NCBI RefSeq assembly: GCF_036327775.1
Contig: NZ_CP109598.1
Coordinates: 3,720,001 to 3,784,000 of the forward strand
Source: Streptomyces sp. NBC_01498
GTDB lineage: Bacteria > Actinomycetota > Actinomycetes > Streptomycetales > Streptomycetaceae
DNA: 64,000 nt
Direction of reading: 5' to 3'
Shown: positions 1-9,658 of the stretch, one piece after another
Numbering within the stretch: position 1 is the first letter of the stretch
Layout of the letters: every line of letters starts with the position of its first letter
Position numbers and translations under genes: made by a program
Notes under the pieces: generated by a model
The model's input: the letters and a program-made list of their open reading frames with translations, nothing else
Databases searched by the model: none
What the model was told of the DNA's origin: nothing

Positions 1-933
1 GCCGACAAACCCGCCGTCGGCGTCGGCGGGCGGACGCTGCTCGACCGGGTGCTCGGCGCCTGCGGCGGCGCAGCGCGCACGGTCGTCGTGGGCGGGCGGC
101 GGCCCACGGTCCGGCCCGTGCACTGGGCCCGCGAGGAGCCGCCCGGCGGCGGGCCGGTCCCCGCGCTCGACGCCGGGGTACGCCAGGTCCGGGCGGACAC
201 CGTCCTCGTACTCTCAGCCGATCTGCCGTTCCTGACGCGCGCGACGACCGACCGGCTCCTGGCGGCCCTCGCGGCGGACGTCGAGCGCGAGGGCGCGCTG
301 CTCACCGACGCGGACGGCCGCGATCAGCCCCTGGTGGCCGCTTACCGTACGGAGCCGCTGCGCCGGGAGATCGCCCTGCTCGCCACCGAGTACGGCAGTC
401 TCGCGGGGCTGCCGTTACGACTTCTGACGCAGGAACTTCACCTCACCCCTGTCGCCACGGACACCGACCCGCTCGCATCCTTCGACTGCGACACCTGGGA
501 GGACGTTTTCACGGCGCGGGCACGTATCAGGGAGCATGGAACCGTGCTGGACGAATGGATCACCGCTGTCAAGGACGAACTCGGCTTCGAACTCGACGTC
601 GACATCAACGTCCTCCTCGATCTCGCCCGCGACGCCGCGCACGGTGTCGCCCGGCCCGCCGCACCCCTGACGACCTTCCTGGTCGGGTACGCGGCGGGGC
701 GCGTGGCGGCCGGGGGCGGCGGTCCCGAGGCGGTGGCCGAGGCGACCCGCAAGGCAACGGCGCTGGCCCTGCGCTGGGCCGACGAGGAGGAGAACGGCCA
801 AACGGAGAACGGCCGTACGGGCAGCGGCGGCAGCGGACCGGGCGCGGGCGGCACCGACCGCAGCGGCAACGGAGCGAATCGCGCCACGGATGACGGTGGC
901 AGCGGTACCGCCGAGGGGGCCGACGCCGGATGA
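1..933 (+). CDS. MobA-like nucleotidyltransferase fused to a DUF6457 domain (5' end missing)
   Basis: The reading frame is open from base 1, so the true start lies before the window. The N-terminal part resembles molybdenum cofactor guanylyltransferase (MobA/NTP_transferase_3): the glycine-rich segment and KP near base 7, the LSADLPFL strand that carries the metal-binding Asp, and FDCDTWED near the domain end. From about base 545 a second domain starts (LDEWITAVKDELGFELDVDI), which I recognise as the DUF6457 type often fused to or beside MobA in actinomycetes. The C-terminus is a Gly/Asn/Thr-rich tail. The stop overlaps the moeA start (ATGA), so the two are translationally coupled. Likely role: GMP transfer to molybdopterin or a related cofactor step in the cytoplasm; the exact substrate is inferred. 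Confidence 0.8.
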   Translation, partial: ADKPAVGVGGRTLLDRVLGACGGAARTVVVGGRRPTVRPVHWAREEPPGGGPVPALDAGVRQVRADTVLVLSADLPFLTRATTDRLLAALAADVEREGALLTDADGRDQPLVAAYRTEPLRREIALLATEYGSLAGLPLRLLTQELHLTPVATDTDPLASFDCDTWEDVFTARARIREHGTVLDEWITAVKDELGFELDVDINVLLDLARDAAHGVARPAAPLTTFLVGYAAGRVAAGGGGPEAVAEATRKATALALRWADEEENGQTENGRTGSGGSGPGAGGTDRSGNGANRATDDGGSGTAEGADAG

Positions 934-2483
934 CGGCCCAGGACCGCGAGGCCGACGGGGTCGAAGATGTCCTCGCCCTGTTCGCCAGGCATCCGGAGGA
1001 GCGGGACGGGCCGGACGACCGGGACCGGCGGGACGGGCGGGACCGACCTGATGACCCGGGTCCGTGGGATCACCGGGACCAGTGGGACCGGTCGGCCGGT
1101 CGGGGCCGACGGGACTCCGAGCCCGGCGCGGGCCGAGGACCCGCAACCCCGTCCCCGGGACCCGCCGCCACGTCCGCCCGGCCCACCGCCGCCGCGCGTC
1201 GGGACCGCGCGGTGTCCTGGGCCGAGGCCCGTACGATCGCCGCCCGCTCCGGCCGCTCGGCCGCGAACGCCCCCGGCCGGCGCACCGGCGACCCCGCCCA
1301 CCCCTCCCGTACCACCAGCGTCCCTCTCGCCCAGGCCCTCGGGCAGGTCCTCGCCGCGCCCCTGGCCGCGCTCACCGATCTGCCGTCGTTCGACACCTCC
1401 GCGATGGACGGCTGGGCGGTGTCCGGCCCCGGCCCCTGGTCGGTACGCCCCCAGGAGGCGGCGGCGCACGCCTCCGACGGCATCCTCGCCGGGCACACCG
1501 CCACCACCCCGCTCCCCGACGGCACCGCCGTACGGATCGCGACCGGCGCCCGTGTCCCGCCCGACGCCACCGCCGTGATCCGCAGCGAGCACGCCCGCAC
1601 GGACCCCACCGGCCATCTCCACGCCGAACGTCAGGTGGTCCAGGGCCAGGACATCCGCCCCCGTGCCCAGGAGTGCCGCTCGGGCGAGCAACTCCTGCCC
1701 GCCGGCGCCGTGGTGACCCCGGCGGTGCTCGGTCTGGCCGCCGCCGCCGGTTACGACGCCCTCCTCGTCGCCCGCCGTCCCACCGTCGACGTGCTGGTAC
1801 TCGGCGACGAACTGCTCGTCCGGGGACTGCCCCGCGACGGCCTCATCCGTGACGCGCTCGGCCCGATGCTCGCGCCCTGGCTGCGCGCGCTCGGCGCCGA
1901 GGTGATCGACACCCGCCGGGTCGCCGACAACGAGCGCGCCCTGTACCAAGCGGTCACCGAATCCGAGGCCGATCTGGTCCTCACCACGGGCGGTACGGCC
2001 GCCGGGCCCGTCGACCATGTCCACCCCGTGCTCGCGAGGGCGGGCGCCGACCTGCTCGTGGACGGGGTCGCCGTACGCCCCGGCCACCCCATGCTGCTGG
2101 CCGGGCTCGCCGACGGCCGTCATCTGGTGGGCCTGCCGGGCAATCCGCTCGCCGCCGTGTCCGGACTGCTGACGCTCGCGGAACCGCTGCTACGGGCGCT
2201 CAGCGGACGGGCCCCGGGGGCGGCGTATGTCGCGCCCGTACGGGAAGAGTTGCACGGACATCCCCACGACACCCGGCTCGTCCCCTTCGTCCACCGCGAC
2301 GACCGGCTCGTACCGCTGCGCTACAACGGGCCCGCCATGCTGCGCGGGATCGCCGTCGCCGACGGACTCGCGGTCGTGCCACCCGGCGGCGCGCGACCGG
2401 GGGACGAGCTGGAAGTCCTCGATCTGCCCTGGGCGGTCATGGCCGACGCCACCGCTCCCCCTGAAGACGGGTGTTTCACGTGA
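930..2483 (+). CDS. moeA: Molybdopterin molybdenumtransferase MoeA
   Basis: 517 residues, about 110 longer than usual MoeA. The surplus is an N-terminal low-complexity stretch rich in Asp/Arg/Gly/Pro (residues about 1-90). The MoeA core follows: FDTSAMDGWAV near residue 155, the molybdopterin-binding fold with TTGGTAAGPVDHV near 350, and LVGLPGNPLAAVSG near 395. MoeA inserts molybdate into adenylylated molybdopterin in the cytoplasm. It starts inside the stop of the MobA-like gene (4-bp overlap), forming a cofactor operon. Its last 13 bases overlap the predicted start of the channel gene, and a parS palindrome lies across that overlap. A shorter start just before VSWAEARTIAARSG is possible if the disordered leader is not translated. 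Confidence 0.92.
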   Translation: MTAQDREADGVEDVLALFARHPEERDGPDDRDRRDGRDRPDDPGPWDHRDQWDRSAGRGRRDSEPGAGRGPATPSPGPAATSARPTAAARRDRAVSWAEARTIAARSGRSAANAPGRRTGDPAHPSRTTSVPLAQALGQVLAAPLAALTDLPSFDTSAMDGWAVSGPGPWSVRPQEAAAHASDGILAGHTATTPLPDGTAVRIATGARVPPDATAVIRSEHARTDPTGHLHAERQVVQGQDIRPRAQECRSGEQLLPAGAVVTPAVLGLAAAAGYDALLVARRPTVDVLVLGDELLVRGLPRDGLIRDALGPMLAPWLRALGAEVIDTRRVADNERALYQAVTESEADLVLTTGGTAAGPVDHVHPVLARAGADLLVDGVAVRPGHPMLLAGLADGRHLVGLPGNPLAAVSGLLTLAEPLLRALSGRAPGAAYVAPVREELHGHPHDTRLVPFVHRDDRLVPLRYNGPAMLRGIAVADGLAVVPPGGARPGDELEVLDLPWAVMADATAPPEDGCFT

Positions 2484-3559
2484 AACTTCCCGGCCACGAC
2501 GCGATGGCGCGTCATGCCGATGAGCACCTGGTCACCAGCCGGGTGAAACTGCCCCGACGGATAGTGGAACAGCCGCTGCGACAGGTCAGCAAGCGGCTGC
2601 TGATGGCGCTCGGCGTGCTCGCGACGACAGTTTTCATCGTCTGGATCGACCGCACCGGCTACCACGACAACTCCGACGACTCGGTCGACTTCCTCGACTC
2701 CGTCTACTACGCCACCGTCACCCTCTCCACCACGGGTTACGGCGACATCGTTCCGTACAGCGACGCGGCCCGGCTCATCAATGTCGTGCTGGTCACGCCG
2801 CTGCGCGTGCTCTTTCTGATCATCCTGGTCGGCACCACTCTTGAGGTCCTCACGGAGCGCACCCGGGAGGAGTGGCGGCTGAACCGCTGGAGGACCAACT
2901 TGCGTGACCACACCGTCATCGTCGGATTCGGCACCAAGGGCCGGTCGGCGATGCAGACCCTCTGCGCCACCGGGCTCAGCAAGGACCAGATCGTCATCGT
3001 CGACCCGAGTGCGAAGGTGATCGAGGCGGCCAACGCGGACGGTTTCGCCGGGGTCATCGGCGACGCCACCCGGAGCGATGTGCTGTTGCGGGCCGAACTT
3101 CAGCGGGCCCGGCAGATCGTGATCGCGACGCAGCGCGACGACACGGCGGTGCTGGTCGCGCTGACCGCGCGCCAGCTCAACCGGGGGGCGAAGATCGTGG
3201 CTGCCGTGCGTGAGGAGGAGAACGCGCCGCTGCTGCGCCAGTCCGGCGCGGACGCCGTGATCACCAGCGCCAGCGCGGCCGGCCGGCTGCTCGGGCTCTC
3301 GGTGCTCAGTCCGGTCGCGGGCACGGTGATGGAGGACCTGATCCAGCAGGGCAGCGGCCTCGACCTCATCGAACGGCCGGTGATAAAGGCCGAGGTGGGG
3401 CGGAACGTACGGGAGACGGACGACCTGGTGGTCAGCGTCCTGCGCGGGCACCGGCTGCTGGGGTACGACGACCCTGCGGCCAGCCCGCTCCAGCTCACCG
3501 ACCGGCTGATCACGATCGTGCGGGCGGACCCGCCGTCGGACCAGAACAGGACGGACTGA
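2471..3559 (+). CDS. Potassium channel protein with RCK/TrkA-N domain
   Basis: 362 residues. One hydrophobic helix (about 40-55), a pore loop with the K+ selectivity filter TTGYGD (about 90-95), and a second helix (about 105-125) give a two-TM channel. It is followed by a cytoplasmic Rossmann RCK domain (TVIVGFGTKGRSAMQTL, about 150; IVIVDPSAKVIEAA, about 175) and a C-terminal TrkA-C-like segment (GLDLIERPVIKAEVG). It should be a ligand-gated K+ channel of the Kch/MthK type in the plasma membrane. The start is uncertain: GTG at 2471 lies at the parS site and has only a weak GAAGACGG upstream, while ATG at 2504 begins after parS. Overlap with moeA suggests read-through transcription. Confidence 0.85.
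   Translation: MFHVKLPGHDAMARHADEHLVTSRVKLPRRIVEQPLRQVSKRLLMALGVLATTVFIVWIDRTGYHDNSDDSVDFLDSVYYATVTLSTTGYGDIVPYSDAARLINVVLVTPLRVLFLIILVGTTLEVLTERTREEWRLNRWRTNLRDHTVIVGFGTKGRSAMQTLCATGLSKDQIVIVDPSAKVIEAANADGFAGVIGDATRSDVLLRAELQRARQIVIATQRDDTAVLVALTARQLNRGAKIVAAVREEENAPLLRQSGADAVITSASAAGRLLGLSVLSPVAGTVMEDLIQQGSGLDLIERPVIKAEVGRNVRETDDLVVSVLRGHRLLGYDDPAASPLQLTDRLITIVRADPPSDQNRTD
2473..2486. promoter_or_regulatory. parS centromere site, perfect
   Basis: The 14-bp palindrome GTTTCACGTGAAAC matches exactly the Streptomyces parS consensus bound by ParB. It lies in the overlap of moeA and the channel gene. parS sites in Streptomyces cluster around oriC, so this anchors the window in the origin region. 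Confidence 0.9.
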
Positions 3560-3571
3560 GGAGTACGGGGA

Positions 3572-3615
3572 GGGCCCGGCCGCCGGGCTGCGGCCGGGCT
3601 GCGGGGGCCGGGCCC
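3572..3615. terminator. Possible terminator after the channel gene
   Basis: GGGCCCGGC at 3572-3580 can pair with GCCGGGCCC at 3607-3615, 13 bases after the channel stop. The region is so GC-rich that alternative pairings exist and there is no T tract. Confidence 0.4.
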
Positions 3616-3868
3616 CGCCCTGGTCCCGGCCTGGTCCCGGTCCCGCCCTGGTTCCGGCCCCGGCTTGGTTCCGGCCCCGCCCTGGCGGTCGGCCCGCCGC
3701 GCGCAGCCCCGCCCTGCCCCGCGCCGGAGCCCGCTGCCCCCGCCCGAGCCCGCGCCCCGCGCCGGAGCCCCGAGCCCGCGCCCCGCGCCGGAGCCCGGCG
3801 TCCTCGCCCGAGCCCCCAGCCCGAAGCGTCCCGGACCCCTCGGCCCGTACTGCGGTGCGGCCCCGGGG
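3616..3868. repeat. GC-rich degenerate repeats between channel and oxidoreductase genes
   Basis: About 320 bases separate the two genes. The left half repeats a unit like CTGGTYCCGGCCC about five times (3619-3685). The right half repeats CGCGCCGGAGCCCG-like units with CCGCCCGAGCCC (3715-3820). I see no gene in it. Confidence 0.6.
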
Positions 3869-3869
3869 G

Positions 3870-3875
3870 TAGCCT
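3870..3875 (+). promoter_or_regulatory. Leaderless -10 box for the quinone oxidoreductase gene
   Basis: TAGCCT followed by 7 bases and then the ATG at 3883. No Shine-Dalgarno sequence is visible, so the transcript probably starts at or next to the A of the start codon. Confidence 0.5.
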
Positions 3876-3882
3876 CCCGGGC

Positions 3883-4869
3883 ATGTATGCGATCACGATT
3901 CCGGAACCCGGTGGCCCCGAGTCGCTCGTCTGGGCCGACGTGCCCGACCCCGTACCGGCCGAGGGTGAAATCCTCGTCGATGTCGTCGCGAGCGCGGTCA
4001 ATCGCGCCGATCTGCTGCAACGCCAGGGCTTCTACGACCCTCCGCCAGGCTCGTCCCCGTACCCCGGTCTGGAGTGCGCGGGCCGGGTCGCCGCGCTCGG
4101 CCCCGGCACCGAGGAATCGGGCTGGTCGGTCGGCGACGAGGTGTGCGCCCTGCTCTCGGGCGGCGGTTACGCGGAGAAGGTCGCCGTCCCCGTGGGCCAG
4201 TTGCTCCCCGTACCCGAGGGTGTGGACCTGGTGACGGCCGCCGCGCTTCCCGAAGTGACCTGCACGGTCTGGTCGAACGTCTTCATGATCGCCCATCTGC
4301 GGCCGGGCGAGACGCTGTTGGCGCACGGCGGCGCGAGTGGCATCGGCACGATGGCCATCCAGCTCGCGAAGTCCGTGGGCGCGCGCGTCGCGGTCACGGC
4401 GGGCGGGCCCGAGAAGCTGGCGCGCTGCGCCGAGTTGGGCGCGGACATCCTGATCGACTACCGCGAACAGGATTTCGTGGCGGAACTCAAGAAGGCCACC
4501 GACGGGGCCGGCGCGGACGTCATCCTCGACATCGTCGGCGCGAAGTACCTCGACCGGAACGTGAAGGCGCTGGCCGTCAACGGGCGACTCGCGGTGATCG
4601 GACTCCAGGGCGGGGTGAAGGGCGAACTCAATCTGTCCGCCCTGCTGGGCAAGCGCGCCGCGATCACGGCCACCTCGCTCCGGGGCCGTCCGCTCGGCGA
4701 GAAGGCGTCCATCGTCGCGGCCGTACGCGAACACGTCTGGCCGCTCATCGCCACCGGCCAGGTGCGGCCGGTCGTCCACGCCACCTTCCCGCTGTCGGAG
4801 GCGTCCGAGGCGCACCGCGCGCTGGAGGCCAGCGACCACGTCGGCAAGATCCTGCTGACGCGCCCGTGA
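3883..4869 (+). CDS. NAD(P)H-quinone oxidoreductase, zinc-less MDR (PIG3-like) family
   Basis: 328 residues, normal for the family. GroES-like N-terminal domain (NRADLLQRQGFYDPPPG near 45-60, YPGLECAG near 65), then a Rossmann domain with the nucleotide-binding motif AHGGASGIGTMAIQLAK near 147-163 and AELGADILIDYREQDF near 185. The structural and catalytic Cys ligands of zinc alcohol dehydrogenases are absent, as expected for quinone oxidoreductases. It likely reduces quinones or related enones with NADPH in the cytoplasm; the physiological substrate is unknown. The ATG appears leaderless. It is monocistronic, convergent with bpa. Confidence 0.88.
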   Translation: MYAITIPEPGGPESLVWADVPDPVPAEGEILVDVVASAVNRADLLQRQGFYDPPPGSSPYPGLECAGRVAALGPGTEESGWSVGDEVCALLSGGGYAEKVAVPVGQLLPVPEGVDLVTAAALPEVTCTVWSNVFMIAHLRPGETLLAHGGASGIGTMAIQLAKSVGARVAVTAGGPEKLARCAELGADILIDYREQDFVAELKKATDGAGADVILDIVGAKYLDRNVKALAVNGRLAVIGLQGGVKGELNLSALLGKRAAITATSLRGRPLGEKASIVAAVREHVWPLIATGQVRPVVHATFPLSEASEAHRALEASDHVGKILLTRP

Positions 4870-4870
4870 G

Positions 4871-4920
4871 CCCGTGAGGTCGGCAGGCCCGTGAGGTCGG
4901 CAGGCCGGTAGGTCCGCAAG
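4871..4920. repeat. 17-bp tandem repeat
   Basis: CCCGTGAGGTCGGCAGG occurs twice in tandem (4871-4887 and 4888-4904) and decays into a third copy, directly after the oxidoreductase stop. Confidence 0.7.
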
Positions 4921-4937
4921 ACCGTAGGAAGGCCCGC

Positions 4938-4977
4938 GATCACCGGACGGGCGGCACCAGGCGCACGTCCGGCGATC
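4938..4977. terminator. Hairpin between convergent genes
   Basis: GATCACCGGACG (4938-4949) pairs with CGTCCGGCGATC (4966-4977), 11 of 12 pairs, with a 16-base loop. It could serve both the oxidoreductase gene and bpa. Confidence 0.5.
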
Positions 4978-5030
4978 AGCGGAAAACGGCCCCCGAGAAC
5001 GACCGTCAGAGTCCCTTCACCGACCGACCG

Positions 5031-5585
5031 TCAGAGATACGGGCCCGAGCGGATCGCGCCGTGGGCGCCCGGGTCGTCGCCGTCCTCGTCGCCGCCCGAC
5101 GCACCCGGCGGCAGCGCCCTGCGCATCTGCTCCAACTGCGCCCGCGCCGCCATCTGCTGGGCGAACAGGGCGGTCTGGATCCCGTGGAACAAACCCTCCA
5201 GCCAGCCCACCAACTGCGCCTGCGCGATGCGCAGTTCGGCCTCCGACGGGATGGCCTCGTCGGTGAAGGGGAGGGAGAGGCGTTCCAGCTCCTCGACGAG
5301 TTCGGGGGCGAGCCCGTCCTCCAGTTCCTTCACCGAACCGGCGTGGATCTCCTTGAGCCGTACCCGGCTCGCCTCGTCCAGCGGCGCCGCCCGCACCTCC
5401 TCCAGCAGCTGCTTGATCATGCTGCCGATACGCATGACCTTCGCGGGCTGTTCGACCATCTCCGTCACCGGGATCTCGCGCGGCTCGTTGTCCCCGTGAC
5501 CGCCGCCGAGCGCCATCCCGTCCTGGCCCACCACGAGGACTTGCGGGTTGCTCTCTTGCGACTGTTCGTTCCTCGGCATTTCCAT
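5031..5585 (-). CDS. bpa: Bacterial proteasome activator Bpa/PafE
   Basis: 184 residues from the chosen ATG (MEMPRNEQS); an upstream GTG at 5603 would add 6 residues. I recognise the actinobacterial Bpa family: conserved core EMVEQPAKVMRIGSMIKQLL, the helical bundle PLDEASRVRLKEIHAGSVKEL and AQLVGWLEGLFHGIQTALFAQQMAARAQLEQMRRALPPG. The last residues GPYL correspond to the C-terminal GQYL motif that docks into the 20S proteasome ring. Bpa forms an ATP-independent ring that feeds unfolded proteins into the 20S core particle. The proteasome genes are not in this window. GACAAT six bases before the ATG could be a leaderless -10 box. Confidence 0.85.
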   Translation of the reverse strand: MEMPRNEQSQESNPQVLVVGQDGMALGGGHGDNEPREIPVTEMVEQPAKVMRIGSMIKQLLEEVRAAPLDEASRVRLKEIHAGSVKELEDGLAPELVEELERLSLPFTDEAIPSEAELRIAQAQLVGWLEGLFHGIQTALFAQQMAARAQLEQMRRALPPGASGGDEDGDDPGAHGAIRSGPYL

Positions 5586-5682
5586 ATGTTCATTGTCGCG
5601 CACCTGGGTACCGACGCGCGGTGAGCCCCCGAAGGTGAGCGCACGGCTCTCCTCCGGGGGCAGCGGGCCCGCCGGACCCGTC

Positions 5683-8654
5683 TCAGATCGCCGCCCTGCG
5701 GGTCAGCGCGCCCCGCGAGCGGGTCACCAGCGCGGCGAGGAGCGCCGCGCCGAGCGGTACCGCGATCAGCAGCAGGCCCAGCGTCTCCCAGGGGATGACC
5801 ACGGGCACGAAGGGCGCCGTGACGTCCCCTCCGCCGCCCGCGTACCCGTCGTCCAGAAGCCGCTGGAACCTTCCTTCCTCCGCACGGCGTTCCGTGAAGC
5901 GCAGCCCGATGGCGGGCAGGATTCCCGACGCCGAGCCGAGCACGACACCCATCGCCGCCACCACCCCGCACTGGAACCCGCTCAGGGCCTTGCGGACCCG
6001 GGGCGGCGCCCCGACCGCCGCCAGCGTCTTCAGGTCGGGCTCGGCGTCCGCCTGGGCGAGGCCCGTGGCGATACCGGCCGCGCCGATCGTGATGAGTCCC
6101 GCGAAGACGGCGAGGGCCAGCAGGGTGGCACCGTTCTCGGGGGTGAAGCCGTTCTCGATGATCAGCTGGGCGTCGCTGCCCGTCTTGTCGATCTCGGCGA
6201 AGACCTGCTGCTCCTCCGCACTGCTCGGCACCTGCCGGGTGGTGTAGAACGCGCCGAACGGTACGGTCGTCAGCCCCGCCTTCCGCGCGGCGTCCGCCGG
6301 CACGATCATCGTGATGCCGTACGCGCGCTCGTCGTCGGGTGCCTGGTGGGCGGGGATCGACGTGACGGTGCCGGGTGGTTCCTTGCCCTCGGCCCCCGCC
6401 TGGTCGGCCGCTTCCATGTCCGCCGCCTCGATGACACGGATGCTGATTGTCCCGTCAGACCCGCCGGACCCGCCGGACCCGCCAGTCCTGTCGGCCGCCG
6501 CGGCCGGCGTCCCGCTCCGCGCGCCGCCCGTCCCCGAAGCGGTGGCAGCGGCCGAAGCGGCGGGCGCGACGTTGCGCTTGCTGAAGGAGACCGCCTGCCC
6601 GTTCGCCAGGGCCTCGCGCGCCTCCGGGTCCTTGATGCCCAGCACCGTGAGCAGCTTCTCGTCACCGATCACGATCTCGCCTCCGTAGCTGCCGGCGCCG
6701 TTGTCCCCCTGGGCGCAGCGCCAGTCGTACGCGAGCTTGCGCCGCTCGGCCACGGAGAACTTCTCGGCGGGGTCCCCGGTCCCGGAGTACTGCCACAGCG
6801 GGCACTCGTGCGCCTTCGGTACGACGACCTCGTACCGTCCGCACTCGTCGTTGCCCCCGTATGCCGAACAGTTCCCCTTGCCGACCACGACGCGGTCCAC
6901 GTCGGCCCGGATCCCGGTCGGCAGCAGCCGCTGCACGTCGTCCCGGATCGCGGGCACGTCGGCCGCCGACTCCGGCGACAGGATCGCGACCGCGCCGTAC
7001 GGCAGCGACGCCTCGTACCGGGCCCGCTCCTGGGCTTCCGAACTGGCCGTGTACGTCGCCACGGCCACCGTGCCCGCGACCGCCGCCAGCACCGCGGCCA
7101 CCGCCGGAGCCGTACGGCCCCGGTTGCGTACGGCGTCCCGCAGCGCGAGGCGCGGGGAGAGCGGCAACCAGTGGCCGATCCGCCCGAAGAGGCCGACCAG
7201 GGCGGGGGTCAGTGCCACCACGCCCAGCTCGGCCAGGGCGCTGCCGCCCCCGACGAGCAGCACCTGGTCGGAGACCGCCGAGCCGTAGAGGGCGATGCCC
7301 GCGCCCAGCACGACGGCGACCAGTCCGACGGCCGGCAGCACGCGACTGCTGCGGCGGACGCCCTGGCGGCCGGTGAGCGAGGCCACGACGGTCTGCCGGG
7401 ACGCGGTCACCGCCGGGACGATCGCCGCGAGCAGGCCGGTGATGACGGCGAGCAGGGCGATCCCGGCCAGCTCCAGCGGGCGTACGTCGAACCCGCCGAA
7501 ACGCACGCCCAGCCAGTCTTCGAGCACCGGGCGGAGCAGGAAGGTCAGCGCCACGCCCAGCGTCGTGCCCACGACGGCGGCGACCACACCGATCACCAGT
7601 CCGCCGCTCAGGACGATGGCCCTGATGTGGTGCCGGTCGCCGCCGTTGGCACCGACCAGTCCGAGCTGGCGGCGCGAGCGGCGGGCGCCCACGGCGAACG
7701 CGGGACCGGCCAGCAGGCAGATCTCCAGCATCATGAGGGCGACGACGGTGGCCGCGGCGGCGAGCGCGGTGGTGTATCGGGGGCCTTTCTCGCCCGCCGA
7801 CGCGCCCTGCTGCTGGAAGTACGGCACGTCGGAGTCGGCGGGCGGGTCGAGGATGACGGCACGGGAGGCGACCGTGATGCCCTTTTTGTTGGCCTTCATC
7901 ACCATGTTCCACGTGAAACCGGCGTCGCCGGACGTGGTGACCAGATGCGTGACCGACTTCCGGGTGTCGGGCAGTTCGGCGGCGGCCAGCGCCGTGCCGA
8001 GCGGGTCGAGCAGGGCGCCGGGCAGCGCGTTGACCTGGGCCTCGTCCAGATTGTCGGGCAGTTCGTACGCGCCGACGATCCGGTACTCGGTGTCGAGGCC
8101 GCGCGCCGTGAGCTTCGAGCCGACGTGCAGACCGCTGGCCTCCAGGAAGGCGGTGGTCGCGGCGACCTCGTTCGCCGTCCGCGGGAACCGGCCCCGGTCG
8201 AGGTGCATGATGCCCTCGGCCATCGGGTCCGCCGCGTCCAGCTCCCGGATCTCGCTGTTCAGCAGACCGTGGACGGTCCGGAGCTTGGCCGTGCCCCTCG
8301 CGTCCTCAAGCGACCTCGTGCCCTCGGGGAGGGCGGCGAGTACGTCCGTGTCGCCCTGGGGCCAGGGCTTGTCGCCGTAGTCCCCCTCCGGGACGAGCGA
8401 GGTGCCGTCCGGCAGCTGGAGAAGTGCCGCGCCGCCGAGCTTCGGGTCGTCCACCCGGGCGTCGGCGTGCCCGAGTTCACGGGTCAGCTTCTCGGCCGGG
8501 GACAGCTCCGCGCTGCGCAGCGTCAGATCGGCCGCGCTGACCCCGAGGATCGGCAGGGCGAGCATGGCGAGGACGAGAAAGCTGCGGCCCTTGAAGCGCC
8601 AGGCGTCACGGCGGGCTATGCGGATCGCGGCACGCCAGGAGTGGTACCAGGTCC

Positions 8655-8658
<4 letters not shown>
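5683..8658 (-). CDS. FtsX-family ABC transporter permease, large
   Basis: 991 residues starting at GTG (VRTWYHSWRAAIRIARRDAW). This permease has an N-terminal TM helix (LVLAMLALPILGVSAADL), a long extracytoplasmic part, a first FtsX block of TM helices near residues 365-500 (AAATVVALMMLEICLLAGPAF), a second central set near 540-600, a second outside domain with Cys pairs, and a final FtsX block (TLLALAVFAGLITIGAAGIATGLA, GLLLIAVPLGAALLAALV). This MacB-like layout suits export of, or mechanical work on, envelope substrates; the substrate is unknown. Its start overlaps the ATPase stop by 4 bases (GTGA). A degenerate parS site lies inside the gene. Confidence 0.85.
7906..7919. promoter_or_regulatory. 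Degenerate parS-like site inside the permease gene
   Basis: GTTCCACGTGAAAC differs from the perfect parS palindrome at one base (T to C at position 4). It is 5.4 kb from the perfect site, a plausible second ParB target. Confidence 0.55.
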
Positions 8659-9404
<746 letters not shown>

Positions 9405-9428
9405 GAAGGGTCCCCCTTGGGAACGGGT

Positions 9429-9458
9429 CTGGTGCTGGTGCTGGTGCTGGTTCTGGTG
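9429..9458. repeat. CTGGTG hexamer repeat
   Basis: Five tandem copies of CTGGTG (one with a T change) lie 25 bases upstream of the ATPase start codon, in its leader. Confidence 0.7.
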
Positions 9459-9563
9459 CGTCGCGTGGGGCGGGTGTCCGTATGAGGGGCGGTGGGGCCC
9501 CGTGGTGCGTGGGACGTGTGTTCCTGTGTGTGTTCTTGCTTGTGCTTCTGCGAGTGACGGGCT

Positions 9564-9629
9564 TCGGTACCTGGTCCGTGTGGGCTCGGTACCTGATCCG
9601 CGCGGGCTCGTTACGGGCTCCGCGCGGAT
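9564..9629. repeat. 22-bp tandem repeat between padR and the ATPase gene
   Basis: TCGGTACCTGGTCCGTGTGG-type units at 9564-9585 and 9586-9607 (19 of 22 identical) with a poorer third copy to 9629. Confidence 0.6.
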
Positions 9630-9658
9630 TCCGTACGTGCTCCGCCACGCGCCCCTCG

